Below, piece after piece: positions 6,730 through 13,845 of a stretch of 32,408 nt of DNA. Numbering within the stretch: the first letter of the stretch is position 1; each line of letters starts with the position of its first letter. The notes under the pieces were generated by a model that was not told the origin of the DNA, did no database searches, and worked only from the letters and a program-made list of their open reading frames with translations. Source of the DNA: Bacteroidales bacterium (GTDB taxonomy: Bacteria; Bacteroidota; Bacteroidia; Bacteroidales; P3); NCBI GenBank assembly GCA_017443265.1, contig JAFSOU010000023.1, positions 1 through 32,408 on the forward strand, read 5' to 3'. The position numbers and the translations under genes were made by a program.

Positions 6730-8238
6730 GCACTGTATGAACGACTGCACCAGCTCGAGGGTTTTATCGTTGGCGGTGTTGGGGTCGGCGCTTATGTCGG
6801 CGCGCAGCGTGCGGTCGTCGAATTTGCGCAGGTCCGTCAAAATGCCGTCTATCAACCTTGGGTCGAACACACCTTTTTCCTCGTAAACTTTGCGGTCTTT
6901 TTCAAGGATGTCGGCGCTTGCGGCGCAGGAGTCGGGCAGCACTGCCAAACGTTTCAGCACATCCTCGTGTTCGAAGATGTTGACGCTAACGTAGCGGTCC
7001 TTGGCAAACTGCACGGCGTTTTCCATCTCGAAACCGTGACGTGCGGCCACTGCCATGCCTGCCAGCAGCAGATACACGTTGGCCGAGCCGTCGGGGGTGC
7101 GCAGCTCTATGGTTTGTTTGTACGAGAAATCTTTGGTGTTTTGTGGCTCCAGCGGGTTGCAGTCGTTGATAATGTTGCTGCAGCCTTTGTCCCATCCCAG
7201 CGGTACACGCACCATGGCGGAGCGGTTGCGGTCGCCCCAGCAGATGTTGGTGGGAGCTTCCTGATGCGGCACCAGGCGGAAATACGATGTGGGGTTGGTG
7301 TTGCCGAACGCGGTAAGCGACGCGGCGAGGTCGAGCATACCGGCTATGGTTTTGTGGGCTGTTTCGGTAAGTCCGTCGGGACCCACGTACATATTTTTGC
7401 CGTCCTTGCTCACACGTGTGTGTACGTGCATGCCGCTGCCGGCTTTGCCCACGGTGATTTTCGGTGCGAAGGTTACGGTGATGCCGTATTGGTAAGCCAA
7501 ATTACGCATTATCCATTTGGCTATCACCAGCTGGTCGGCGGAGTCCTGTATGTTGGTGGGCAGGAACTCAATCTCGTTCTGCTCGTACATGGTGTCGCCC
7601 ACGGTGAAGTTGCCCACTTCGCTGTGTCCGTATTTGATAAGTCCGCCACATTCGGCTATGAGTTTCATGGCCTCGGTGCGGTAGTTCTCGAATTTGCAGT
7701 AGGGGGCGGAGGTGTGGTAGCCTTTTTGGTCGGCGGCAAGGAAAATGTCTTCCTTGGGGGCTATCACATAGTATTCAAGCTCGCCCATGGTCTCGAATTC
7801 CATTCCGGTGGTTTCGGTGAAAGCTTTGGCGGCTTTGGCAAGGGTGTATTCTGGTGCCATGGCAAAGGGCTTGCCGTCGTAGGTGTAGTAGTTGCACAGT
7901 ATGTCGAGTGTTGGTATCTCGGCAAAGGGGTCGATAAAAGCGGTGCGGAAACGCGGGATGACGTAGAGGTCGCTGCTGCCGGCTTCGAGGAAGGGGAACA
8001 GGCTGCTGCCGTCCACACGCTCGCCGGCGGTAAGCACGTCGTCGAGGTGCTCAAGGCTGTTGATGATGAAATTGAGGGTTTTCAGCTTGCCGTCGTTGGC
8101 CACGTAGCGGAATTTTATCATCTCAATCTCGAATTCCTTCACCACTTTGATGATGTCGTCCTTTGTGAACTCTTTCATGGGTTTGCCCAGAAAACGGACA
8201 ATGGGGTTGGGGTTTAGTTGTATGTTATTGTCTGTCAT
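6724..8238 (-). CDS. glnA: Glutamine synthetase, GSI type
   Basis: A 504-residue glutamine synthetase that makes glutamine from glutamate, ammonia and ATP. Signature segments in order are VDGSS (75-79), the metal/glutamate region GELEYY (152-157) and EQNEIEF (219-225), the ATP-binding GSGMHVH (267-273), and the substrate arginine block NRSAMVRVP (338-346). The length fits the roughly 500-residue Bacteroidota branch of type I enzymes. At the place where adenylylated enzymes have the NLY tyrosine, this protein reads NIF, so control by adenylylation is unlikely (inference). It is a single gene with its own promoter at 8309-8342 and a leader of about 64 bases. Confidence 0.93.
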   Translation of the reverse strand: MTDNNIQLNPNPIVRFLGKPMKEFTKDDIIKVVKEFEIEMIKFRYVANDGKLKTLNFIINSLEHLDDVLTAGERVDGSSLFPFLEAGSSDLYVIPRFRTAFIDPFAEIPTLDILCNYYTYDGKPFAMAPEYTLAKAAKAFTETTGMEFETMGELEYYVIAPKEDIFLAADQKGYHTSAPYCKFENYRTEAMKLIAECGGLIKYGHSEVGNFTVGDTMYEQNEIEFLPTNIQDSADQLVIAKWIMRNLAYQYGITVTFAPKITVGKAGSGMHVHTRVSKDGKNMYVGPDGLTETAHKTIAGMLDLAASLTAFGNTNPTSYFRLVPHQEAPTNICWGDRNRSAMVRVPLGWDKGCSNIINDCNPLEPQNTKDFSYKQTIELRTPDGSANVYLLLAGMAVAARHGFEMENAVQFAKDRYVSVNIFEHEDVLKRLAVLPDSCAASADILEKDRKVYEEKGVFDPRLIDGILTDLRKFDDRTLRADISADPNTANDKTLELVQSFIQCG

Positions 8239-8308
8239 AATTTTATTTAAATTTACGGGTTATATATAATGTTGTTTTTTCTCCTTCCGTTCGATTGGAA
8301 ACGGAGTG

Positions 8309-8342
8309 CAAAGATACGATTTTTTTGTTGAAAAGAGCAAAA
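8309..8342 (-). promoter_or_regulatory. glnA promoter
   Basis: Read on the minus strand: TTTTG (8342-8338), a 21-base spacer, TATCTTTG (8316-8309). Transcription would start near 8302 and give a leader of about 64 bases before the ATG at 8238. Confidence 0.65.
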
Positions 8343-8781
8343 GATTTTCGGACATTAAGATATTCAGACAATCGGATGGTCGGAAAATCAGATTTTCGCA
8401 TTAGTAGTTTAATTGTTGGGAATTGGTTTAATTCCAAGGTCGAAAGTCCAATGGCTGTGGTTAGAATCCCCATGGCCTTCTTTTAAGTGGGAACTTTTCA
8501 GGGAAGCCTAAACACGGTCCCTCTCATTGAGTGGGCAAGTGGGAGTCATGGCTTGTGCGTGGGCAGTTATTTCAATTTTCAACTAGAAAGATTACGAGTT
8601 ATGAGTTAATTCCGCTGTTGCAGTGGGGGTTGGCTTTTTCTTCTGATTGATTTCCTGTGGTTTACAAATATGTAAATTTCCAGGGATTCCCCAAGTTCCA
8701 TTAAGAAACGCAACTTTTTAGGACAAAAAAGAGCGCAGAAACACTTTATTTTCCAACAAAGGGAGTAGAATAATTCACTTT

Positions 8782-8814
8782 TTTGTGAATATTCCAAAAA
8801 AATATGTATATTTG
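8782..8814 (+). promoter_or_regulatory. higBA promoter
   Basis: TTTG (8782-8785), a 21-base spacer and TATATTTG (8807-8814). The box lies 24 bases before ATG 8839. This shows that the longer upstream frame (from 8785) cannot be the start. Confidence 0.6.
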
Positions 8815-8838
8815 CATTGTGAACCAATCAACGTAAAA

Positions 8839-9156
8839 ATGGAGATACTCATTGAAAAAGAATACCTTAGACAGTTGTACGAGGATGGAAAAAGCAAAGA
8901 TAAAAAGCATCGTTTCCAACCGCAAGTTGTCAAAAAATACACCAAAGTGGTAGATTTGATGATAGCGTCGCCAAATACATTTTCTCTTGCCAAGTACAAC
9001 TCGCTGCGCTACGAAAAACTTGTAGGCGACAAAACCGGAATATCATCGGTAAGAGTAAACGACCAATACAGGATTGAGTTCATAGAGCAAGTGGAAGATG
9101 GCGAAACTTTTGCCACAATCTGCAATTTAATAGAACTAAGTAACCATTATCAATAA
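8839..9156 (+). CDS. higB: HigB-like toxin of a type II toxin-antitoxin pair
   Basis: A 105-residue protein of the RelE/HigB superfamily, whose members are ribosome-dependent mRNA interferases. The diagnostic stretch is near the middle: LRYEKLVGDKTGISSVRVND followed by QYRIEF. It matches the HigB pattern of a Leu-x-Gly-Asp turn followed by a conserved Arg-Val-Asn-x-x-Tyr-Arg strand. Only 5 bases separate it from the antitoxin gene, and the toxin-first order is the one typical of higBA. The ATG at 8839 is chosen because the promoter lies inside any longer frame. No damage is seen, so the pair is probably functional. It may be a stability module on acquired DNA. Confidence 0.85.
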   Translation: MEILIEKEYLRQLYEDGKSKDKKHRFQPQVVKKYTKVVDLMIASPNTFSLAKYNSLRYEKLVGDKTGISSVRVNDQYRIEFIEQVEDGETFATICNLIELSNHYQ

Positions 9157-9161
9157 AAACA

Positions 9162-9470
9162 ATGAAAAAATTAGAACCCTATATCCCCACTCATCCGGGC
9201 GAAGTAATAAAAGACGAGATAGAATATCGTGGCATCTCGCAACGGTCGTTGGCACAGAAGATAGGTGTGTCGTACACCCAGCTTAACGAAATTCTTAACG
9301 GCAAGCGCAATCTCAATACCGAAACGGCCATGCTTATAGCTGCCGCACTTAATATAGATGCCGAGCCGCTTTTGGATATGCAGACACGCTACAACATCAT
9401 TTCCGCCCGTCGCAATAAAGCTTTTACAAAAAGATTGGCGGAAATAAGTCGCGTGGCCGCGGTGTTGTGA
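9162..9470 (+). CDS. higA: HigA-like XRE antitoxin
   Basis: A 102-residue helix-turn-helix protein of the HigA/XRE family. It opens with the family hallmark THPGEVIKDEIEYRGISQ and continues with a helix-turn-helix (SQRSLAQKIGVSYTQLNEIL then NGKRNLNTETAMLIAAAL). It should neutralise the toxin encoded immediately upstream and repress the shared promoter near 8807. The C-terminal 30 residues are basic and probably contact the toxin. Only the upstream promoter is visible, so the two genes form one transcript. No terminator is obvious after 9470. Confidence 0.88.
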   Translation: MKKLEPYIPTHPGEVIKDEIEYRGISQRSLAQKIGVSYTQLNEILNGKRNLNTETAMLIAAALNIDAEPLLDMQTRYNIISARRNKAFTKRLAEISRVAAVL

Positions 9471-9504
9471 TTTTTTCTCTCACTGCGTTTCGTCTGTAAC
9501 TGCA

Positions 9505-9600
9505 CTAAAACAACTTTTTCAAATCCCACGAAAGGAACTCTTCGGCACTGATGCCGCCATCGCCCACAATAAAGGTTTTTTTTGTGTAATTTTCTAATAT
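9505..9600 (-). pseudogene. Remnant of a gene 3' end, unknown family
   Basis: On the minus strand, 9600-9505 reads ILENYTKKTFIVGDGGISAE followed by EFLSWDLKKLF and a stop. There is no start codon, and an in-frame stop lies directly upstream at 9601-9603. The segment looks like an authentic protein C-terminus, with normal composition and higher G+C than the AT-rich sequence beyond 9600. It may be what is left of a gene displaced when higBA or neighbouring DNA was inserted. The family is not recognised. Confidence 0.3.
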
Positions 9601-9625
9601 TTAATACTTTACAAATGTATTTGCA

Positions 9626-9649
9626 TTTTACGCAGTGCATTGCGTAAAA
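9626..9649. terminator. Perfect hairpin TTTTACGCA/TGCGTAAAA
   Basis: Nine-base perfect arms enclose a 6-base loop (GTGCAT). It lies about 38 bases after the stop of the calycin-like gene (minus strand), with A/T runs at both bases of the stem, so it could act as a terminator. It could equally be a regulator binding site. Confidence 0.45.
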
Positions 9650-9687
9650 ATACAATTATACTTTTTCCCAAAGCGACACAATCGGGT

Positions 9688-10086
9688 TTATTTCCCCTTC
9701 TTTTTGCCTGAAAACGACACGTTTTTGTCGCCCATCAGACATTTGAAAGTCAGTGTGTTGCCGGTTACCGCACCCGACAGTTGCCGTACTATGCGTTTTT
9801 CCTGCTTTTCGCCCTTGTATGTGGGGATGACGTTGTTGGCCGAAAGACGTTGGTTATCGTCCAAGGTTACAGGCCAAATGTCGAAATCCACTGTGAGTGG
9901 CATCCAGCGCGAGAATTTGGCGTTGTACATCGAGAGCACGGCCTGCCGCTCGTTTTTCGCTGCTATTCTTACGGTTACATCTTTGCGTTCGTAGCCGTTG
10001 GTGTTGAGGGTGCCGACAAAGGATTGGGCTGCTGCCGTTGCCGAAAGCAGCATTGCGCAAAGCGCCGACAGAAGTAATTGTTTCAT
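9688..10086 (-). CDS. Secreted calycin-like (beta-barrel) protein
   Basis: A 132-residue exported protein with a signal peptide (MKQLLLSALCAMLLSATAAA, cleavage before QSFVG) and a single beta-rich domain of about 110 residues. The pattern (FVGTLN...VTVRIA, a middle strand, then LTFKCLMGDKNVSFSGKKKGK) resembles the calycin-like proteins of Bacteroidales, a lipocalin-related fold that may bind a small hydrophobic ligand; the ligand is unknown. The ATG at 10086 is preferred because the signal peptide begins there. It is the last gene of a tight three-gene minus-strand operon, 4 bases after the 435-residue gene. The basic C-terminus is typical of related proteins. Confidence 0.7.
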   Translation of the reverse strand: MKQLLLSALCAMLLSATAAAQSFVGTLNTNGYERKDVTVRIAAKNERQAVLSMYNAKFSRWMPLTVDFDIWPVTLDDNQRLSANNVIPTYKGEKQEKRIVRQLSGAVTGNTLTFKCLMGDKNVSFSGKKKGK

Positions 10087-10090
10087 CGGC

Positions 10091-11398
10091 TTACATCTTT
10101 TTGGTGTGTTGCACAAAAGTGTCGTAGTTCCACGGCTCTGCGGCGGTGTTGCATTTGGCTTTGTCGGCGTAGCCGAGGTCAAGCTCGTCCATAAATGTCT
10201 CCATATAGCCTTCGCCGAAAGTCGCGTTGTAGTGGCGTTTCATACGCAGGTAGGGCTCCAGTCGGCCGGGGTTGCCCTCGCAGTTGCTGTGGTATATTTT
10301 TTCACGTTTTTGGATAAGGTCGTGTGAGAGGTCGCAGAAGGGCTTGCACTGCGGGTACACTTCGTTTATCAGAAATTCGACAAGTTCCTGCGATTCGTCG
10401 ATGAAGTTGGAGAGTACGTGGTGGCGGAAATCGGGGTTGTCCACAATGTCGGTGAACTTGAGTCCGAAGTATCTGTCGAGCAGTTTTTCGTATTCTTTAA
10501 TGATGCCCGGATAGGTTTTCTGGATACGTTTCAAGTCCAAAAGGGCTTGCGGCAGGGGCATGGTGTTCCACGGCATCAGGTCGTACGGGGGGTACGAGCA
10601 GTAGGCCACGGCCCACTCGTTGAGTTTACCCAGTATGTTCATGAACATGTCGAAAATCCTGCTGCGACGCTCGCGCTCAGGCTGGTATTTGCGTTCTATG
10701 CCGTCGGAAATCAGCTCCCACTCGTGCATTTCTACAATGTTGAACTTGTTGAGAGCCGCCGTTTTGTTGTATTGTTCAAGTTTTTCTTCACACATGCGTA
10801 TGTCTATGTCGGGACTCATCAGTGCCTTTTGTGTGGCTAAGGTTTTTTCGAGGAAATCGCGGGTTACCGTACCCTCAACGGCTTTGTCGAGGCCTTTTTC
10901 TATCTGTATCCGCAGAAAATTGGGGTAGGTCATTCCGGGCTGTTCGGCGAGGTTTATCAAATCTTCGATGGATTTGATGAACAGTTGCGGGTTGTTTTCC
11001 ACCATCATCCTCATCCGCTGCGACGGGGTGGATTTCTCCATCAGCTGCTCAAAATTGTCGCGTATGGTTTTGATGCTGTTGCGCAGGGCATCGACGTTGG
11101 TTTTCATCAGGTAATTGTCGTCGTAGATGCTGCCTTCGTTGGAGTTGTATTTCTTGTTGCCTTCTTCGGTAAGAGCCTTGGTGTAGGCTTCCGACATTTT
11201 GACGGTGATGTTCTCGTTCTGCATTTTGGCGTACATCACGTTCATATCGGAGCATTCCTCGCCCAGTTGAAGTATGCGGTTGAAGAGCGCCTCCACGGTG
11301 TCGTAGTGTTCGCCGCTGATGCCGCGGTTTTTCAGGTCGTCGAGATAAAATTTGTAACCACCTGTTATCGAGTCTAATATCATTTTGTCTATAGCCAT
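10091..11398 (-). CDS. 435-residue helical protein, unknown
   Basis: I do not recognise this family. The protein is soluble (no signal peptide or membrane segment), acidic and mostly helical, with Met, Tyr and aromatic residues throughout. Distinct stretches include GGYKFYLDDLKNRGISGEHYD at the N-terminus (residues 13-33), the Pro-rich CSYPPYDLMPWNTMPLPQAL in the centre and the C-terminal PYLRMKRHYNATFGEGYMET. No ATP-binding or nuclease motif was seen. It lies 14 bases after the 220-residue gene and 4 bases before the calycin-like gene, so the three are surely co-transcribed. The arrangement suggests two cytoplasmic partner proteins plus one exported protein. Confidence 0.7.
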   Translation of the reverse strand: MAIDKMILDSITGGYKFYLDDLKNRGISGEHYDTVEALFNRILQLGEECSDMNVMYAKMQNENITVKMSEAYTKALTEEGNKKYNSNEGSIYDDNYLMKTNVDALRNSIKTIRDNFEQLMEKSTPSQRMRMMVENNPQLFIKSIEDLINLAEQPGMTYPNFLRIQIEKGLDKAVEGTVTRDFLEKTLATQKALMSPDIDIRMCEEKLEQYNKTAALNKFNIVEMHEWELISDGIERKYQPERERRSRIFDMFMNILGKLNEWAVAYCSYPPYDLMPWNTMPLPQALLDLKRIQKTYPGIIKEYEKLLDRYFGLKFTDIVDNPDFRHHVLSNFIDESQELVEFLINEVYPQCKPFCDLSHDLIQKREKIYHSNCEGNPGRLEPYLRMKRHYNATFGEGYMETFMDELDLGYADKAKCNTAAEPWNYDTFVQHTKKM

Positions 11399-11412
11399 AA
11401 TTCCTCCTCTGT

Positions 11413-12075
11413 TTAACGGTATGTGATATCTTTGAACTGTTGTAGGTGCTGTGCCACATCCTCGTCGGAGAAGGGTAGCAGACGGCGGTAGCGTGGTTGC
11501 AGCGCAGTCTCCGGTTTAATACGGAAGCCGTGCATCCATTCGCCTAGGGTCTGTTCGGAGCTCTGCACCGATTCGCAGATGCTGTGGCGCAGTTTGTCGG
11601 CGCGCTCGTGCATGTCGTTTTTGTATTCGTCGGGGACTTCGGCGTTTTCGAGCACGTTGATGGCGTCGAGCCTTTCCCAAGCATCCATCAGGGCTTTGCC
11701 GCAGGCCTCGTCGAGCGACAGCTCCACGCTGTTGCGGTTAGTGATGTCGTTGATGGCTGTGGACATATCGGTAATGTCGGTGTGGCGGGGCAGCTGGGCC
11801 AGAATTTCGTCGGCGCCTTTTTTGCGCACGGGCTCTTCGATGCTTTCGTAGAAACGGCTCTCCATCTCGTACTGGTCGCGCCACAGGGCGAAAGCGCAGT
11901 CGATGTTGAGCGTGCCGAAATGGTCGCGGATTTCTTCGAAGGTGTCGTATTGGAAAAACACATCCCTGAGCCGTTTCTCGGCCTCGTAGGAGTGTATGTG
12001 GTTCGGATTGTTGACGTACCGCTCGGCGCGGGCGTCGTAGTATTTGCGGTACTCCTCAAGTCGTTGGTCTGCCAT
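11413..12075 (-). CDS. 220-residue acidic helical protein, unknown
   Basis: First gene of the three-gene operon. It is a soluble protein of 220 residues, predicted to be almost entirely helical, rich in Glu, Asp and Arg (MADQRLEEYRKYYDARAERY at the N-terminus). No membrane segment, signal peptide or known catalytic motif is visible. The N-terminal half has repeated aromatic-acidic patterns, and the C-terminus (PRYRRLLPFSDEDVAQHLQQ) ends in an amphipathic helix. Its only clue is context: it precedes another unrecognised helical protein by 14 bases and a secreted calycin-like protein further on. The ATG at 12075 follows a promoter at 12141-12148 with a leader of about 60 bases. Confidence 0.7.
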   Translation of the reverse strand: MADQRLEEYRKYYDARAERYVNNPNHIHSYEAEKRLRDVFFQYDTFEEIRDHFGTLNIDCAFALWRDQYEMESRFYESIEEPVRKKGADEILAQLPRHTDITDMSTAINDITNRNSVELSLDEACGKALMDAWERLDAINVLENAEVPDEYKNDMHERADKLRHSICESVQSSEQTLGEWMHGFRIKPETALQPRYRRLLPFSDEDVAQHLQQFKDITYR

Positions 12076-12132
12076 ATATTGCTGTTGTTTAATGTTTTAT
12101 AAATAATTGTTTGGAAAAATGCTCTTTCCCGT

Positions 12133-12148
12133 TATTTTTGCAAAAATA
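12133..12148. promoter_or_regulatory. 16-base palindrome with back-to-back -7 boxes
   Basis: TATTTTTGCAAAAATA is a perfect palindrome, so each strand carries a TATTTTTG -7 element. The minus-strand copy (12141-12148) suits the 220-residue gene at 12075. The plus-strand copy (12133-12140) points to the ferritin operon, which also has a second promoter at 12197-12228. A dimeric regulator could bind here. Confidence 0.5.
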
Positions 12149-12196
12149 CGTTTTTTTGTCGAAAACAGAACAACTTTAACATTTTTCGAACAAAAA

Positions 12197-12228
12197 TTTG
12201 TTATAATGAAAATAAAAGTGTAATTTTG
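12197..12228 (+). promoter_or_regulatory. Ferritin operon promoter
   Basis: TTTG (12197-12200), a 20-base spacer and TAATTTTG (12221-12228) followed by CA. Transcription would start near 12235, leaving a leader of about 29 bases before ATG 12264. Confidence 0.65.
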
Positions 12229-12263
12229 CAGTTTCTACGTATAACTAAAAAACAAATATAATT

Positions 12264-12779
12264 ATGTTAGACAAAAAAGTATCAAAACTGCTCAACGAGC
12301 AAATCAACAAAGAATTGTTTTCGGCTTATCTCTATCTTGATATGTCGAGTTATTTCGAGGCACGCGGCCTCAACGGTTTCGCCAACTGGTATATGATTCA
12401 GGCACAGGAAGAGCGCGACCACGCCATGCTTTTCTTCAAGTATCTGCACAACAACGGCGAAAAAGTAACCCTCGAAGCCATCGGCAAACCCGACAAAAAA
12501 TTCAAAAAAGACATGGATGTGCTGAAAGCCGGCCTCGAACACGAGGAGTATGTTACATCGCTGATTAACAACATCTACGATGCAGCGTACAAAGTAAAGG
12601 ACTTCCGCACTATGCAGTTCCTCGACTGGTTCATCAAAGAACAGGGCGAAGAAGAGACCAACGCCAACGACATGATAACCAAAATGGAACTCTTCGGCAG
12701 CGACCCCAAAGGTCTGTATATGCTCAACCAAGAGCTTGCCGGACGCACCTACAGCGCTCCCAGCTTGGTTTTAGACTAA
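12264..12779 (+). CDS. ftnA: Bacterial non-haem ferritin
   Basis: A 171-residue ferritin that oxidises Fe(II) and stores iron inside a 24-subunit shell. The ferroxidase ligands fall at the same positions as in E. coli FtnA: Glu17, Glu50, His53, Glu94, Gln127 and Glu130 (the ERDH and EQGEEE segments are visible). It is the first gene of an operon with rubredoxin (27 bases later) and reverse rubrerythrin (35 bases after that), and has its own promoter at 12197-12228. In an anaerobe this combination handles iron and peroxide stress together by removing free iron while reducing peroxide. The length is normal and the gene looks intact. Confidence 0.95.
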   Translation: MLDKKVSKLLNEQINKELFSAYLYLDMSSYFEARGLNGFANWYMIQAQEERDHAMLFFKYLHNNGEKVTLEAIGKPDKKFKKDMDVLKAGLEHEEYVTSLINNIYDAAYKVKDFRTMQFLDWFIKEQGEEETNANDMITKMELFGSDPKGLYMLNQELAGRTYSAPSLVLD

Positions 12780-12806
12780 TTAATTATTAACCAAATATTT
12801 ACAGCA

Positions 12807-12965
12807 ATGAAAAAGTATGTTTGCACCGTATGCGGATACGTGTACGACGAAGCTGCCGGCGACCCCGATCACGGCATAGCCCCCGGAACTAAATGGGAAG
12901 ACCTTCCCACCGATTTCGAATGCCCCCTGTGCGGCGTTGGCAAAGACGATTTTGAAGAAAAATAA
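12807..12965 (+). CDS. rub: Rubredoxin
   Basis: A 52-residue rubredoxin, a one-iron electron carrier. The iron is held by four Cys: 6 and 9 in CTVCG, and 39 and 42 in CPLCG. Between them are the typical [20 protein letters not shown] and the DLPTDFECP loop. It sits between ferritin (27-base gap) and reverse rubrerythrin (35-base gap) and is the likely electron donor for the latter. The gene is short but complete, beginning with ATG and ending with TAA. Confidence 0.97.
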   Translation: MKKYVCTVCGYVYDEAAGDPDHGIAPGTKWEDLPTDFECPLCGVGKDDFEEK

Positions 12966-13000
12966 ACTATTGACTTACATTTAATTATAGGAGAATCATT

Positions 13001-13543
13001 ATGAGTAAAAAATTTATCTGCCCCGTGTGCGGTTACGTATATGAAGGCGACGAGATGCCCGAAAAATGCCCCATCTGCGGAAAACAGATGCAGGAAGTAA
13101 AAGAAGACATCAAAACTTGGGCTGCTGAACACATTGTAGGCGTAGCCAAAGACGCCCCCGAGGACATCAAGGCCGACCTGCGCATGAACTTCGAAGGCGA
13201 ATGCAAGGAAGTTGGCATGTATCTGGCCATGGCACGTGTGGCTCACCGCGAAGGCTATCCCGAGATAGGTCTCTACTGGGAGAAAGCCGCTTTCGAAGAA
13301 GCCGAACATGCCGCCAAATTTGCCGAACTTCTCGGCGAAGTGCTCACCGACAGCACCGCCAAGAACCTGAAAATGCGTGTTGACGCCGAATACGGTGCCA
13401 CCGCCGGCAAAACCGACCTCGCCAAACGAGCCAAAGCCCTCAACCTCGACGCCATTCACGACACCGTGCACGAAATGGCCCGCGACGAAGCACGCCACGG
13501 CAAAGCTCTGGAAGGTCTGCTCAACCGTTATTTCAATAAATAA
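13001..13543 (+). CDS. Reverse rubrerythrin (peroxidase)
   Basis: A 180-residue rubrerythrin with the rubredoxin domain at the N-terminus, the reverse of the usual order. Cys7 and Cys10 (CPVCG) with Cys23 and Cys26 (CPICG) bind one iron. The remaining part is a four-helix di-iron domain with Glu-rich motifs such as [14 protein letters not shown] and DEARHG that supply the carboxylate and His ligands. Reverse rubrerythrins reduce hydrogen peroxide, in some anaerobes with electrons from rubredoxin and NADH. It is the last gene of the ferritin-rubredoxin operon and is followed 20 bases later by a strong terminator (13563-13596), so the operon has three genes. Confidence 0.92.
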   Translation: MSKKFICPVCGYVYEGDEMPEKCPICGKQMQEVKEDIKTWAAEHIVGVAKDAPEDIKADLRMNFEGECKEVGMYLAMARVAHREGYPEIGLYWEKAAFEEAEHAAKFAELLGEVLTDSTAKNLKMRVDAEYGATAGKTDLAKRAKALNLDAIHDTVHEMARDEARHGKALEGLLNRYFNK

Positions 13544-13562
13544 CGATTGTTCAAAGCACAAC

Positions 13563-13596
13563 AAAAAGGGCCGGACACAAGTCCGACCCTTTTTTG
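13563..13596 (+). terminator. Terminator of ferritin-rubrerythrin operon
   Basis: AAAAAGGGCCGGAC and GTCCGACCCTTTTT form a 14-base stem with a single mismatch and loop ACAA, followed by T. It lies 20 bases after the rubrerythrin stop. Confidence 0.85.
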
Positions 13597-13845
13597 TTAT
13601 GGCAATATCAAATCACTTTATAATTGTTTTTCCACAGCAATATATTTTGACAGCGGCGGCAGTATGTAAAAATTAACAACTTTTTATGCTGAAAACCAGG
13701 CGTTTGTGCAAATGTAGCAATGTAAATATATAAAAAACGTGATTTTGTCAAAAAAAAAACGTAACTTTGCAATTGATTTTTTTGAGTTAATTAACTGGAA
13801 TACCCATAGATGTTTTGTGGATTCCTCGGATTAAAATTATGAAAT
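13597..13845. other. Intergenic region before the coiled-coil gene
   Basis: No gene is seen between the operon terminator and ATG 13846. It is AT-rich with A and T runs. A -7 box TAACTTTG at 13762-13769 would give a leader of about 70 bases. No -33 element is evident at the proper spacing. Confidence 0.45.

Larger units (their letters stand above)
8239..8838. other. Intergenic region with divergent promoters, no gene
   Basis: This 600-base gap separates divergently read glnA and higB. It holds the glnA promoter at 8309-8342 and the higB promoter at 8782-8814. Between them, 8480-8570 is noticeably richer in G+C (GGGAAGCC, GTGGGCAAGTGGGAG) and could encode a structured RNA, but I could not build a convincing fold. 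No coding frame with normal composition is present. Confidence 0.5.

Noticed and set aside
6967..8217. 416-residue protein opposite glutamine synthetase
   Set aside because: Gly/Val/His-rich antisense translation typical of codon-bias shadows.
8785..8838. Longer N-terminus for HigB
   Set aside because: The region holds the promoter TATATTTG; residues before ATG 8839 do not resemble the family.
12200..12215. PerR box before ferritin
   Set aside because: TTATAAT resembles a half site but the second half does not match well enough.
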